Source: Micromonospora carbonacea
GTDB lineage: Bacteria; Actinomycetota; Actinomycetes; Mycobacteriales; Micromonosporaceae
NCBI RefSeq assembly: GCF_014205165.1
Contig: NZ_JACHMZ010000001.1
Coordinates: 2,998,501-3,062,500, forward strand
Length of the DNA stretch: 64,000 bases
Direction: 5' to 3'
Notes under the pieces: generated by a model
Told to the model about the DNA's origin: nothing
Seen by the model: only the letters and a program-made list of their open reading frames with translations
Databases searched by the model: none
Program-made: the position numbers and the translations under genes
Shown: in pieces, positions 34,561 through 43,258 of the stretch
Numbering within the stretch: the stretch's first letter is position 1
How the letters are laid out: every line of letters starts with the position of its first letter

Positions 34561-35724
34561 GTGATCAACTGGGACCTTGTCGTCGTGGGCGGCGGCCCCG
34601 CCGGGCTCACCGCCGCCCACGTCGCGGCCACCGCCGGGCTGCGCACCCTGGTCGTCGAACGCGCCGCGCACCCCCGGTACAAGACCTGCGGCGGCGGGCT
34701 GATCGGCACCTCCCTCGCGGCCGTCGCCGGCCGGATCGACGTGCCCGCGCACGACCGGGTCGACCGGGTGACGTTCACCCGCGACGGCCGGCGCGAGTTC
34801 ACCCGCCGGCACGCCGCCGGGCCGCTGATCGCGATGGTGCGCCGCGACGAGTTCGACGACCGGCTGCGGGCCGCCGCCGTCGCCGCCGGGGCGCAGCTGC
34901 GCGAGCGGGTCGCGGTCCGCGCCGTGGAACAGGACCCCGACGGGGTACGCCTGCGGCTCGCGGACGGCGACGTCGTGCACGCGCGCACGGTGATCGGGGC
35001 CGACGGCTCCTCCGGGGTGACGGCCCGGCACGTCGGCGTGCGGTACCGGCAGGTCGACCTCGGCCTGGAGCTGGAACTGCCGGTGCCCGAGGCGCAACGG
35101 CGTCGCTGGCGCGGCCGGCTGCTGCTGGACTGGGGGGCGATCCCCGGCTCCTACGCGTGGGTGTTCCCCAAGGGCGACACGTTGACCGTCGGGGTCATCG
35201 CCGGCCGGGGCGCGGGGGAGCGGACCCGGGCGTACCTGCGCGACTTCGTCGACCGGCTCGGCCTGGCCGGGGTGGACCCGGAGCACGACTCCGGGCACCT
35301 GACCCGGTGCCGGGCCGACGACTCGCCGCTGCGCCACGGCCGGCTGCTGGTGGCCGGCGACGCCGCCGGCCTGCTGGAGCCGTGGAGCCGCGAGGGCATC
35401 AGCTACGCGCTGCGCTCCGGCGCGCTCGCCGGCGCCGCCGTCGTCGACGGCGACCTGGACGGCTACCGGCGGGCCGTGGACCGGGACCTGACGCCGTCGA
35501 TGCGCGCCGGGCACCGGCTGCTGGAGGTGTTCTCCCGCCAGCCGGGCGTCTTCCACGCCCTGCTGGCCACCCCGGCCGGGTGGCGGATGTTCGTCCGGTT
35601 CTGCCTGGGCCGGGCGAGCTTCGACGAGACGCTGACCCGCGCCCCGGTGCGGGCGGCGCTGGCGCTGCTGGACCGGCTCCCACCGGCCCGTCGGGTCCGC
35701 GCCGCCCCGGCCACCTCCGACTGA
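34561..35724 (+). CDS. Geranylgeranyl-reductase-family FAD oxidoreductase
   Basis: 387 residues. FAD dinucleotide fold VVGGGPAGLTAA (8-19), YKTCGGGL, VIGADGSSGVTAR and GDAAGLLEPWSREGISYAL (about 265) are the blocks of the geranylgeranyl reductase family, which saturate isoprenoid double bonds of menaquinone, archaeal or chlorophyll-type lipids and in actinobacteria can act on menaquinone or polyprenyl chains. Apparently leaderless. No isoprenoid genes are adjacent, so the substrate is open; an oxygenase role in secondary metabolism is the alternative. Confidence 0.85.
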   Translation: MINWDLVVVGGGPAGLTAAHVAATAGLRTLVVERAAHPRYKTCGGGLIGTSLAAVAGRIDVPAHDRVDRVTFTRDGRREFTRRHAAGPLIAMVRRDEFDDRLRAAAVAAGAQLRERVAVRAVEQDPDGVRLRLADGDVVHARTVIGADGSSGVTARHVGVRYRQVDLGLELELPVPEAQRRRWRGRLLLDWGAIPGSYAWVFPKGDTLTVGVIAGRGAGERTRAYLRDFVDRLGLAGVDPEHDSGHLTRCRADDSPLRHGRLLVAGDAAGLLEPWSREGISYALRSGALAGAAVVDGDLDGYRRAVDRDLTPSMRAGHRLLEVFSRQPGVFHALLATPAGWRMFVRFCLGRASFDETLTRAPVRAALALLDRLPPARRVRAAPATSD

Positions 35725-35838
35725 GCGGCGGGCGCGCAGGATGCCGCGTCGTCACCGTCCCGTACCGAATGGTGACGCGGCGCTACGATCGGGTGGCGGC
35801 GTCCCCATTGGTTCTCCCTCCCAAGGTTGGTGACGTAG

Positions 35839-36729
35839 TTGCCTGGCAAGAAGGCGGCCGCCCGACGACGGCCGGCGATCCGAGAGACCGAGCCGACCTC
35901 GCGCGACAGGTGGCTGTCGCGCGAGCTCGTGGCGGCGGCCGTCGCCGTCGGCGTCACCGTGGTCGGCGGGCTGGGCCTCGCCGCCGGCCAGAAGTGGCTC
36001 GGCCTCGGCGGCGACCAGCCCACGCCGTCGCCCGCGCCCAGCGGCGATCCGATCAAGATCAATAAGATCACCCTCGTGCCCAGGGACAACGACAACACCT
36101 GGGTGTTTCCCGAGGCGGTCGGCGCGCAGACCCTCGGGCAGATCGAGGACGAGTTCCAGGCGTACGAGAAGAGCAGCCACGACATCATGCGCTCCCACGG
36201 CGGCGTCGAGAACGGCGTCTCCACGGTGGAGCTGGAACTCGAGGGCAACCGCGAGAAGGCCGTGCGGCTGACCGACATCGCCATCCGCCCGCGCTGTCGT
36301 GAGCCGCTGACCGGCGGACTCTTCGACAACCGCCCGCAGGGAGCCGCGGAGACCGTCCAGGTCGGCTACGACCTCGACCGCGACCCCGTCTTCGCGCAGA
36401 AGGCCCGTACGGACGACAACGACATGCTGCCGCGGTTGACCGGCAACTACTTCGCCGACCAGAAGCACGCGCTCAAGCGGGGCGAGCAGGCCACCTTCCG
36501 GCTCTCCGCCGTGACCAGGAAGCGATACTGCGAATACACCTTCGAGCTGGAATACCTGGCCGACGGCAAGCCCGGCTCGACGACCGTCGACAACCAGGGC
36601 CAGCCGTTCCGGGTGACGGCCCTGGTCGTCCGGGGCGGCGAGGTCGACTGCTCCGCATACCGGCAGGTGTACCGGTCATCGGGGCGGGGCTGGGTCCCGG
36701 TGCCGAAGTCCTCCCCGTGCGGCGGGTGA
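35839..36729 (+). CDS. Single-pass membrane protein of unknown function
   Basis: 296 residues from a TTG start (next in-frame alternatives are weak). Basic N-terminus, one span (about 30-50), a short Pro/Ser linker, then an extracytoplasmic domain of about 230 residues with four Cys (CRE, YCEYTFELEYL, DCSAY, SPCGG), likely disulphide-bonded and mainly beta. No recognised family. Its stop adjoins the next gene, so both are probably one operon of extracytoplasmic proteins. Confidence 0.72.
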   Translation: MPGKKAAARRRPAIRETEPTSRDRWLSRELVAAAVAVGVTVVGGLGLAAGQKWLGLGGDQPTPSPAPSGDPIKINKITLVPRDNDNTWVFPEAVGAQTLGQIEDEFQAYEKSSHDIMRSHGGVENGVSTVELELEGNREKAVRLTDIAIRPRCREPLTGGLFDNRPQGAAETVQVGYDLDRDPVFAQKARTDDNDMLPRLTGNYFADQKHALKRGEQATFRLSAVTRKRYCEYTFELEYLADGKPGSTTVDNQGQPFRVTALVVRGGEVDCSAYRQVYRSSGRGWVPVPKSSPCGG

Positions 36730-36734
36730 GGAAC

Positions 36735-37805
36735 ATGAGGCGCGTCTTCCCGGCCGGGATCGTCTGCATGGCGGTCGTTCTTGCCGCCGGCACGGCCTGT
36801 GCGGCCGGGCGGACCGAGAGCGGGCCCACGAGTTCGCCGGCCGCCCCGCCGCCGAAGGACTTCCGCGTCACCCTCCTGTCGGAGCACGCGAAGTTCACCC
36901 ACGGTGTCGCCCTGAGCAGCAACGGCGAACGCGCCCTCACGAGCTCCGTGGAGGAACTAGCCGACCCTCCGCACGGATCCGTGACGCTGTGGGACCTGAC
37001 CGATCCGCTGAAGCCGCGCGCCACCCCGCTCGTGCCCGATCGCGGGGGCACGGCGGTCGAGGTGGCCCTCAGCGGCGACGGCAGGCGCGCGGCGACCTTC
37101 CACGCGCGGGGCGAGCTGACCCTCTGGGACCTCGCGGACCCCGCGCACCCGTCGCCCCGGAAGCTGGCCGCCAAAGGGGTGACGTCACTGGCCCTGAGCT
37201 ACGACGGCCGCTACGCCATCGCCGGCGGCGACCAGGGCGTCCACTTCTGGGACCTCGCCAACCCCGACCAGGTGCGGAAGACGATGCTCCTGGGGACCGG
37301 CGACCCGACCTACTCGTACGACGTCGCACTGAGCGACGACGCGAACCGGGCTCTGGTCAACTACTGGGCCGACGATGGCGGCGGCGGCGACGGTGGCGTG
37401 ATGCTCTACGACCTGTCGGACCGGTCCGAGCCGGAAGCGTACGCGCTGCTCCGCAACGGCGGATACACCTCCGCCGACGAGGTCGCCCTCAGCGGCGACG
37501 GCAACACCGCGCTCGTCGGCTACCGCCACTGGACCACCTACCACGAGTTCGTCACCTACTGGGACCTGCGCACCTGGGACAAGACCGAGCTGCGGCCGAT
37601 GACCGGGTGGAAGGTCGTGCCCGGCGTCGCCGGCGGCACCACCTGGGGGTGGGACCTCGCGCTCGACCACGACGGGAAACGGGCGCTCATCACCGCACAC
37701 GACGTGTACGCACCGCTGGCCGACCCGAACCCGCCGCCCTCCGAGGTGCAGTTCTGGGCACTGGACACCCTCACCGGCTTCACCCGGTTCCCGGCTCCCG
37801 GGTGA
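36735..37805 (+). CDS. Secreted WD40-like beta-propeller protein
   Basis: 356 residues. N-terminal signal peptide with a Cys near its end (GTACAAG), an imperfect lipobox, so a lipoprotein is possible. The rest has at least six blades, each with a closing motif such as LWDLTDP, LWDLADP, FWDLANP, LYDLSDR, YWDLRTW and FWALDTL and internal VALSGDG or ALSYDGR turns. Such propellers usually mediate protein contacts. ATG 36735 is used; GTG 36726 and 36717 overlap the upstream stop and are possible. Probably partner of the preceding membrane protein. Confidence 0.75.
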   Translation: MRRVFPAGIVCMAVVLAAGTACAAGRTESGPTSSPAAPPPKDFRVTLLSEHAKFTHGVALSSNGERALTSSVEELADPPHGSVTLWDLTDPLKPRATPLVPDRGGTAVEVALSGDGRRAATFHARGELTLWDLADPAHPSPRKLAAKGVTSLALSYDGRYAIAGGDQGVHFWDLANPDQVRKTMLLGTGDPTYSYDVALSDDANRALVNYWADDGGGGDGGVMLYDLSDRSEPEAYALLRNGGYTSADEVALSGDGNTALVGYRHWTTYHEFVTYWDLRTWDKTELRPMTGWKVVPGVAGGTTWGWDLALDHDGKRALITAHDVYAPLADPNPPPSEVQFWALDTLTGFTRFPAPG

Positions 37806-37851
37806 GCGGCCACCACGGCCGCCCACCCGGGGACACCCGCGCGGGCGGGAA

Positions 37852-39663
37852 TCAGAAGACCGGCACGCCCTCGCGCACCAGCCGCCAGTTCGGCACGAAG
37901 AAGTCGGCCGGGTCGATGGTGCCCCGCTCCTGCGCCCAGTCGATGAGCAACTGCCGGATCTCCTGCTGCGCGTTGTAGACCTGCGGCTTCACGATGCCCG
38001 GGAAGTTGCCGCCGCCGCTGCGCCGGTAGTTGTTGACCGCGACGACGAACCGGGCGTCGTCGGCGACCGGGGCGCCGGCGCCGGGCAGGGCCAGGCGGGT
38101 GATCCGCTGGCCGACCGGCCGGCTGACGTCGATGTCGTAGTCGAGGCCGGAGAAGACGTCGTAGTTGTAGTCCGGCACGGCCGGGTCGCTGATCGTCGCC
38201 GGGTCCACCGGCGCGCCCACCGCGAGGGTCGTGAAGTACTTCGCCGAGTACTCCAGGTAGGCGCGGACCTCCGCGCCGGTGAGGACCACGGCCTCCAGGG
38301 TGTTGTCGTAGACGTACAGCCCGGCCACGTCGCGGATGCGCACGTCACCGGCGGGGAACACCGCCGTGCGGCTGAACGGCGCGGCGATCGACAGCACCGG
38401 CAGGGCCGCGTGCTCCGTGCCGGCCAGCGCCGCGGTGACCACCTCGGTCTGCACGTGGTTGATGAAGTCCAGGATCGGGGTGTCCCGGTAGCGCGACTCG
38501 GCCGCCGACAGCTCCACGATGGACCGGGCGACGACCGTGTTGACGTACGACACGGTCTTGGTGTGCTGGCCGCGCACGGCCGCGAGCACCGCCGGATCCT
38601 CGACCACCGTGTTGGTGTTCAGCATGGTGGCGTGCTTCGACACGACCTTCCAGCAGCCCCGCTCGCGGGAGAGGGTGAAGTCCATCCGGGTCAGCCGCTG
38701 CCCCCACTTGGACGGCTCGGAGAGCAGCACCTGCGCGCCCGTGCGCGCGTTCGTCACGAACTTCTCGACGACCTCGTTGTGCGCGTGCCCGAAGAGGATC
38801 GCGTCGATGCCCGGGACCTGCTCGGCGATCATCGCGCACGGGTTCTCGTTCGGCAGCTCCGGGCCGTAGCTGGAGGTGCCGCTGTCGCCGCCGTGCGCCG
38901 AGACGATGACGAGGTCCGCGCCGCGCGCCCGCATCACCGGCACCCACCTCGCGGCCGTCTCCACCATGTCCGCGAAGACCAGCTTGCCCTCGACGTTGCC
39001 CTTGTCCCAGATCGCCACGCCCGGGTTGGTGAGGCCGAGGATCCCGACCTTCAGCTTCGGCGCCCCGTGCCCGCCGAGCCGGACCTCCTTGATCACGTAC
39101 GGCAGGTACGCCGGCTTGCCCGTCGCCGCGTTGACCGCGTTCGCGGCGAGGGCCGGGAAGCCGAGCTGGCCGATCCACTTCGCCAGCAGCGGCAGGCCGT
39201 AGTTGAACTCGTGGTTGCCCAGCGTCACCGCGTCGTACTTCAGGATGTTCATCGCGTTCGCCATCGGGTGCGTCTCACCGGTGCTGGTGATCGGCTCCTG
39301 CTTGGCGTAGTACGTCGCCAGCGGGGTGCCCTGGATCGTGTCGCCCGCGTCGAGGACCAGGGTCGCCCGGCCCGCGCGCTCGGCGCGGATCTGGTTGACC
39401 AGGGTGGCCAGCTTCGCGACGCCGACGTCGTTGTGCTTGCTGTCGTCGTACTCGGCGTCGCGGTAGTAGTCCCAGTTGTAGACGTTCCCATGGGTGTCCG
39501 AGGTGCCCAGGACGGTGAGGTCCCAGGTCTTCGGTCCCTTCGCCGTCTTCGGGTCCTTCGACCCGGCCGCCCGGGCCGGGGCGGCGGCGATCAGGGGCGC
39601 GGTCGCGGCGGCCGCCGCGACGGCCAGCACCTGGCGGCGCGAGGCGCCGGAGGAGGAGGTCAT
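37852..39663 (-). CDS. Tat-exported 5'-nucleotidase / 2',3'-cyclic-nucleotide phosphodiesterase family
   Basis: 603 residues. A Tat signal (SRRQVLA followed by an Ala-rich stretch, cleavage near ARA) sends the folded protein outside. The metallophosphatase domain (about 45-340) has TSDTHG, DAGDTIQG, GNHEFNYG and FGHAHNE, which bind the two metals. The C-terminal 5_nucleotid_C domain (about 360-560) has VLTGAEVRAYLEYS. It scavenges phosphate and nucleosides from nucleotides. ATG 39663 has GAAAGG 6 nt upstream; the longer frame from 39741 is unlikely because the Tat motif would be buried. Confidence 0.92.
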   Translation of the reverse strand: MTSSSGASRRQVLAVAAAAATAPLIAAAPARAAGSKDPKTAKGPKTWDLTVLGTSDTHGNVYNWDYYRDAEYDDSKHNDVGVAKLATLVNQIRAERAGRATLVLDAGDTIQGTPLATYYAKQEPITSTGETHPMANAMNILKYDAVTLGNHEFNYGLPLLAKWIGQLGFPALAANAVNAATGKPAYLPYVIKEVRLGGHGAPKLKVGILGLTNPGVAIWDKGNVEGKLVFADMVETAARWVPVMRARGADLVIVSAHGGDSGTSSYGPELPNENPCAMIAEQVPGIDAILFGHAHNEVVEKFVTNARTGAQVLLSEPSKWGQRLTRMDFTLSRERGCWKVVSKHATMLNTNTVVEDPAVLAAVRGQHTKTVSYVNTVVARSIVELSAAESRYRDTPILDFINHVQTEVVTAALAGTEHAALPVLSIAAPFSRTAVFPAGDVRIRDVAGLYVYDNTLEAVVLTGAEVRAYLEYSAKYFTTLAVGAPVDPATISDPAVPDYNYDVFSGLDYDIDVSRPVGQRITRLALPGAGAPVADDARFVVAVNNYRRSGGGNFPGIVKPQVYNAQQEIRQLLIDWAQERGTIDPADFFVPNWRLVREGVPVF

Positions 39664-39849
39664 GAGGTGCCTTTCCAGAGGAAGGGATGCGCCTCGTGGG
39701 CGTCGCTGCGCACCATAACGAGCCCCCGTCACTCCCGCCACAGCGGCCCGATCTGCCGCCGGTCCGCCGGGCCCTCGCCCGGCTGCGGGCCCGGCCGCCG
39801 GACCCCGCGCGGCTGCGAGCCGGTCCGCCGGGCCCCGCCGCGGCGGGCG

Positions 39850-40512
39850 TCAGCGGGGCCAGTCCGCCAGCCGGGCCCGCAGCCGGGCGACCTGAGCCCC
39901 GTCCAGCCCGTACCGGGCGAAGCGACGGTCCGGCAGCCGGTCCAGGTAGTGACCGGCGGCCCGCACGTCCTGCGGATCCAACGCGGGGTCGAGCTGCCGG
40001 GCCAGGCCGAGCACCTCAGCGACCGAATAGTGGTCGAGCACCGCCGCCACGTCGATGAAGTCCCGGACCTCCCGCCGGTTGACCAGCGCCGCCGTCTTGT
40101 TGGCGACCAGGTCGCGGACGTCCATCACCGGCCCGAGGTCCATCACCACCGGGCTCCGGTTGCGGTCGAGCCGGCCCAGACTCAACCGGATCCGGCGCGG
40201 CCCCCGGCTCACCACGAAGTCCTTCATGTCCCGGTCGAACCCGGCGAACAACTCCGCGAGGTCGCTGTCCGGGTCGGCGTCGCTCACCTCGAACCCGGCG
40301 CGCTCCAACGCCGCACGCACCCCGGCCGCCGCCGCGGCCGCCGCCCCCTCGACGTCGGCGAAGAGGTCCACGTCCTCCGTCGGGCGGGAGAACAGCCCGT
40401 GCGCGGCCCAGGCGACGCCGCCGCCCAGCACGAACCGGTGCCGCCCGGCGACCGACAGGGCCAGCCGGGCGACCTCGCGGTAGAAGTCGTCCGGCGGCGC
40501 GGCCCCGGTCAC
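39850..40512 (-). CDS. AbiEii-type nucleotidyltransferase-like protein
   Basis: 220 residues. FVLGGGVAWAAHGL followed by TEDVDLF is the Gly-rich loop and D-x-D of nucleotidyltransferase-fold proteins of the AbiEii/AbiGii group; ANKTAALVNRREVRDFIDVAAVL resembles their C-terminal region. AbiEii proteins are toxins of type IV toxin-antitoxin systems, but many chromosomal relatives have no tested role. GTG 40512 overlaps the stop of the upstream 130-residue gene by 4 bp. Confidence 0.78.
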   Translation of the reverse strand: MTGAAPPDDFYREVARLALSVAGRHRFVLGGGVAWAAHGLFSRPTEDVDLFADVEGAAAAAAAGVRAALERAGFEVSDADPDSDLAELFAGFDRDMKDFVVSRGPRRIRLSLGRLDRNRSPVVMDLGPVMDVRDLVANKTAALVNRREVRDFIDVAAVLDHYSVAEVLGLARQLDPALDPQDVRAAGHYLDRLPDRRFARYGLDGAQVARLRARLADWPR

Positions 40513-40901
40513 GCCGCCGGCAGGGCCCGGTCGCCGGCCCGGACGGCCGGCCCGCCGCCCTCGTGGCGCAGGACCCGGTGCCGGCGTTCCCACGCCTCGC
40601 GGACCCCCCGGGGCAGGTTGAGCAGGCACCACACCTGGCGCAACAGGTGACCATTGACCAACTGGCGCAGGTCAGCCGCGCGGGTGGTCTCGCGCAGGAC
40701 GTTCTCGTACATCCAGAGCAGGTCGTCCGGGTCGCCGAGGTCGAAGGTGCGGTCCGCGCTCCACATCAGGCGTACGGGCAGCTCGACGACGCCCCGGGTC
40801 GGACCCGTCAGCTCGGTCAGGGTGGCGGCGACGACAGCGGGGCGGCCCGGGCGGGCCAGGAAGGCCCCGCCGGTCGCGGTGGGGGAGACGACGCCCTGCA
40901 T
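40509..40901 (-). CDS. Unknown partner of AbiEii-like protein
   Basis: 130 residues, no recognised domain. VRLMWSADRTFDLGDPDDLLWMYENVLRE is the most characteristic stretch. Coupled by GTGA overlap to the nucleotidyltransferase-like gene, so it may be the cognate antitoxin or a stabilising partner, although it lacks the winged helix of AbiEi antitoxins. TACCCT on the minus strand (40908-40913) lies 6 nt before the ATG, so the transcript appears leaderless. Confidence 0.65.
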   Translation of the reverse strand: MQGVVSPTATGGAFLARPGRPAVVAATLTELTGPTRGVVELPVRLMWSADRTFDLGDPDDLLWMYENVLRETTRAADLRQLVNGHLLRQVWCLLNLPRGVREAWERRHRVLRHEGGGPAVRAGDRALPAA

Positions 40902-40907
40902 GGTGTC

Positions 40908-40913
40908 AGGGTA
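40908..40913 (-). promoter_or_regulatory. -10 box of leaderless AbiEii-like pair
   Basis: TACCCT, 6 nt before ATG 40901 on the minus strand. Confidence 0.5.
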
Positions 40914-41031
40914 ACGCCTGGTCGGGCCGACGCGGCACGACCGCCGCCGGACAACCCGCGCGGCGGGCCCCGCCCGAGTGCCCGAACCACCCCGTTATGC
41001 GCCGGCCTGGCCGGCTTGATCGACTTCATGT

Positions 41032-41077
41032 CGGGCAGATGGCGGTATCCCGGCCCGCTGATACCCCCACCTGCCCG
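41032..41077. repeat. Imperfect inverted repeat near gene remnant
   Basis: Arms 41033-41049 and 41060-41076 match at 15 of 17 positions around a 10-nt loop, with one more closing C-G pair. It lies 42 nt before the truncated gene and could be a terminator of the lost gene's neighbour, or a scar. Confidence 0.55.
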
Positions 41078-41118
41078 GCATCCCGTCACGCCCCCACCGG
41101 GATGGGCGGATTGTCCGA

Positions 41119-41346
41119 CTGTTCCAGCAGCGCCCCTCCAGCGGCTGGGGCTCGCCGGAGCAGATCACCGACCCCGAGTATGCGACGACGGCGTTCCTCA
41201 AGGGCCTCCGACAGGTCGACGGCTGGCAGGACATGGCCCTGACCGACGCCGCCCAGACGGTGCAGGTGTCGGCCTACCCCGACGCCTACGCCCAGTGGGA
41301 ACAGCAGGCCGCCGACCTCGTCACCCGGCACTGGAACAACAGCTGA
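41119..41346 (+). pseudogene. 3' remnant of a secreted cell-wall-hydrolase-associated gene
   Basis: Translation from 41119 gives 75 residues (LFQQRPSSGWGSPEQI, YATTAFLKGL, QVSAYPDAYAQWE) ending in a normal stop. This is the conserved C-terminal module of a family of actinobacterial secreted proteins that usually read DxxSxGLFQQRP...; here similarity begins abruptly at LFQQR. An in-frame stop lies at 41059 and no start codon occurs in between, so the N-terminal part and signal peptide are lost. The original terminator hairpin (41358-41402) is kept. Recognition is from memory of the family; a search would confirm. Confidence 0.7.
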
Positions 41347-41357
41347 CACCAGCACGA

Positions 41358-41402
41358 ACGCCACCGGCCGGGCCCCGATCACAGGGGCCCGGCCGGTGGC
41401 GT
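41358..41402 (+). terminator. Hairpin terminator of remnant gene
   Basis: Perfect 19-bp stem (41358-41376 with 41384-41402), 7-nt loop, 12 nt after the stop of the remnant. Confidence 0.7.
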
Positions 41403-41500
41403 CCTTGTCCCGGGAGGCAGTGACGTTCGGCGGGCTGTTGCGTTCTGTCTGGTATCGGGTCGCACCGCCTGGTCGGCCCCATGTCGGCGGGAGCGGGCTG

Positions 41501-42868
41501 ATGTCATGTGCCGCAGTGCTGGTCTTGGGTCTCGTCGCCTGCGGCCAGTTGGCCGCCGGTCCGACCCGACCCGCCGAGCCGGTCCGACCCGAGGCGAGCG
41601 CGACGGTGTCCCGCCCGAGCGCGGGCGACGACTTCTCGTTGGCCGTGGTGCCGGGGTCGGCGTCGGTGGTGGCCGGGAACCTGGTCCAGGCCACCGTCCG
41701 GACGATCACCACGACCGGGGCGGCGCAGGCGGTCTCCCTCACGGTGGGGGGCCTGCCCGCGGGGACGGCCGCGACCGTGGAGCCGGCGGTGGTGTCCTCC
41801 GGCGGGTCGGCCGTGCTGACCGTGCGGACCTCGGTGTCCACCCGCGCCGGCACGTACGACGTGGTGGTCGCCGGCGCCGGCGCGTCGGCCCGGCACACCG
41901 TCGTCTTCCGCCTGCTGGTGCGGGCCCCGGCGGTGATCAGGGCGGCGTTCTACTATCCGTGGTTCCCGGAGGCCTGGCGGCAGCAGGGCCTGGACCCGTT
42001 CACCAACTACGTCCCGGTCCGGGGCCGGTACGCCGTCGAGGAGCCGGTGGTGCGGGCGCAGGTCGCGGACATGCGGTACGGCGGCATCACCATGGGTATC
42101 GCGTCGTGGTTCGGCCGGGGCACGGTGACGGACCGGCACTGGCCGGCGATGGTCCGGGCGGCGCAGGGCAGCGGGTTCGTCTGGGCGCCCTACTACGAGC
42201 CGGAGGGCACGTCGGACCCGACGCCCGAGCGGATCGCCGACGACCTGCACTACCTGCGGGCCACCTACGGCGGGGCGGGCTCGGCGCTGGCCGTGCTGCC
42301 GGACCGGGGGATGCCCGTCTTCGTCTACAACGCGGGGGACCTGACGACCGCGCAGGGCTGCGCCACCGTGGACCGCTGGGTCCAGGCCCAGGCGTTGCTC
42401 CAGCGGCGGTTCGGGGAGACGGTCCACGTCAACCTGAAGGTCTTTCCCGGCTACCCGGGCTGTTCCGGCACGGCGGGGGTGGCCGGGTGGCACCAGTACG
42501 GGCCGGCCCGGGCCGAGCACGACTTCAGCGGCGCCCCCGGTGAGGGGTCGTACACCGTCTCGCCGGGGTTCTGGAAGGCCGGACTGGCCTACGGCCAGTC
42601 GCCGTTCCTGTCCCGGGACCGGGCGCGCTGGCGGGCGGGGCTGGCCCGGATGAACGCCTCGGGGGCGCCCTGGCAACTCGTGACGAGTTACAACGAGTGG
42701 GGCGAGGGGACCGCGATCGAGAGTTCCCGGGCCTGCCGTGGCCCCGCCCCGGCGGGAGCGTGGTGCGACTGGAGCGGCGGCGGCCGGTCCGACTTCATCA
42801 GCGACCTGCACGACGAGTTGCCTCCCGCGAGGGACGCCGGGGCGGTCCCGGGGGCGGCGGCACCCTGA
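41501..42868 (+). CDS. GH99-like glycoside-hydrolase-related lipoprotein
   Basis: 455 residues from ATG 41501 (GGGAG 7 nt upstream). Lipobox LVAC near residue 14-17 anchors it outside; a GTG at 41420 would give a longer, Arg-containing n-region and is a real alternative. An Ig-like domain (about 45-140) precedes the catalytic-like domain (about 145-440), which starts AAFYYPWFPEAW and ends SYNEWGEGTAIE with candidate acid E399. Those ends are typical of GH99/GH71-type TIM barrels (endo-alpha-mannosidase/mannanase clan). It could trim a mannose-containing surface glycan made by the operon downstream. Confidence 0.75.
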   Translation: MSCAAVLVLGLVACGQLAAGPTRPAEPVRPEASATVSRPSAGDDFSLAVVPGSASVVAGNLVQATVRTITTTGAAQAVSLTVGGLPAGTAATVEPAVVSSGGSAVLTVRTSVSTRAGTYDVVVAGAGASARHTVVFRLLVRAPAVIRAAFYYPWFPEAWRQQGLDPFTNYVPVRGRYAVEEPVVRAQVADMRYGGITMGIASWFGRGTVTDRHWPAMVRAAQGSGFVWAPYYEPEGTSDPTPERIADDLHYLRATYGGAGSALAVLPDRGMPVFVYNAGDLTTAQGCATVDRWVQAQALLQRRFGETVHVNLKVFPGYPGCSGTAGVAGWHQYGPARAEHDFSGAPGEGSYTVSPGFWKAGLAYGQSPFLSRDRARWRAGLARMNASGAPWQLVTSYNEWGEGTAIESSRACRGPAPAGAWCDWSGGGRSDFISDLHDELPPARDAGAVPGAAAP

Positions 42869-42884
42869 CCGTCCCCGTCCCCGC

Positions 42885-42929
42885 GCCGCGTCGCCGAAAA
42901 GGAATCCGATTCCTTTTCGGCGACGCGGC
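42885..42929. terminator. 45-bp palindromic terminator with A/T core
   Basis: Arms of 22 bp (42885-42906 and 42908-42929) perfectly complementary around one central base; the arms include AAAAGGAATC/GATTCCTTTT. It follows the GH99-like gene by 16 bp. Confidence 0.75.
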
Positions 42930-43080
42930 ATTTCTGTGGAAGTTGCGTGAACCGCCGCGCCGGGTGCGGGTCGCAGAAATGCGCGAACTCGTGGCCGGGC
43001 CTTTCCCGTGGGCTCGGTTTTCGTAAAGCGGACAACTGTCCGCGCATAATGGCTATGTCAATTTTTGGACTGTTCAGACA

Positions 43081-43109
43081 TTGGACCACTCGCGGTCATT
43101 CCCCATAAC
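43081..43109 (+). promoter_or_regulatory. Candidate promoter of glycan operon
   Basis: TTGGAC, 17-nt spacer, CATAAC; lies about 150 nt before the first operon start codon in an AT-rich patch with a GCGGAC/GTCCGC dyad 40 nt upstream. Confidence 0.45.
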
Positions 43110-43258
43110 CTCTCCCGTACCCGAGCGAACCTATGGGCCGGCGATTCCGTCGGCTTCGAACCGCGTACGTGAATTGTATTCCTGTGCTCTTACGTCGTTT
43201 CCCAATGACTGTGAATGGCTCCGGGCTGCTCGGGAACCGGAGGCTGGAGAGGTTTCCC

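Larger units (their letters stand above)
42869..43258. other. Regulatory region upstream of glycan operon
   Basis: Begins with the palindrome at 42885-42929, then an unusually AT-rich stretch (42990-43220). GCGGAC/GTCCGC (43028-43033 and 43038-43043) is a short dyad. TTGGAC (43081-43086), 17-nt spacer and CATAAC (43104-43109) form a plausible promoter with start near 43116, leaving a leader of about 140 nt. Open frames here lack ribosome sites. Confidence 0.5.
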
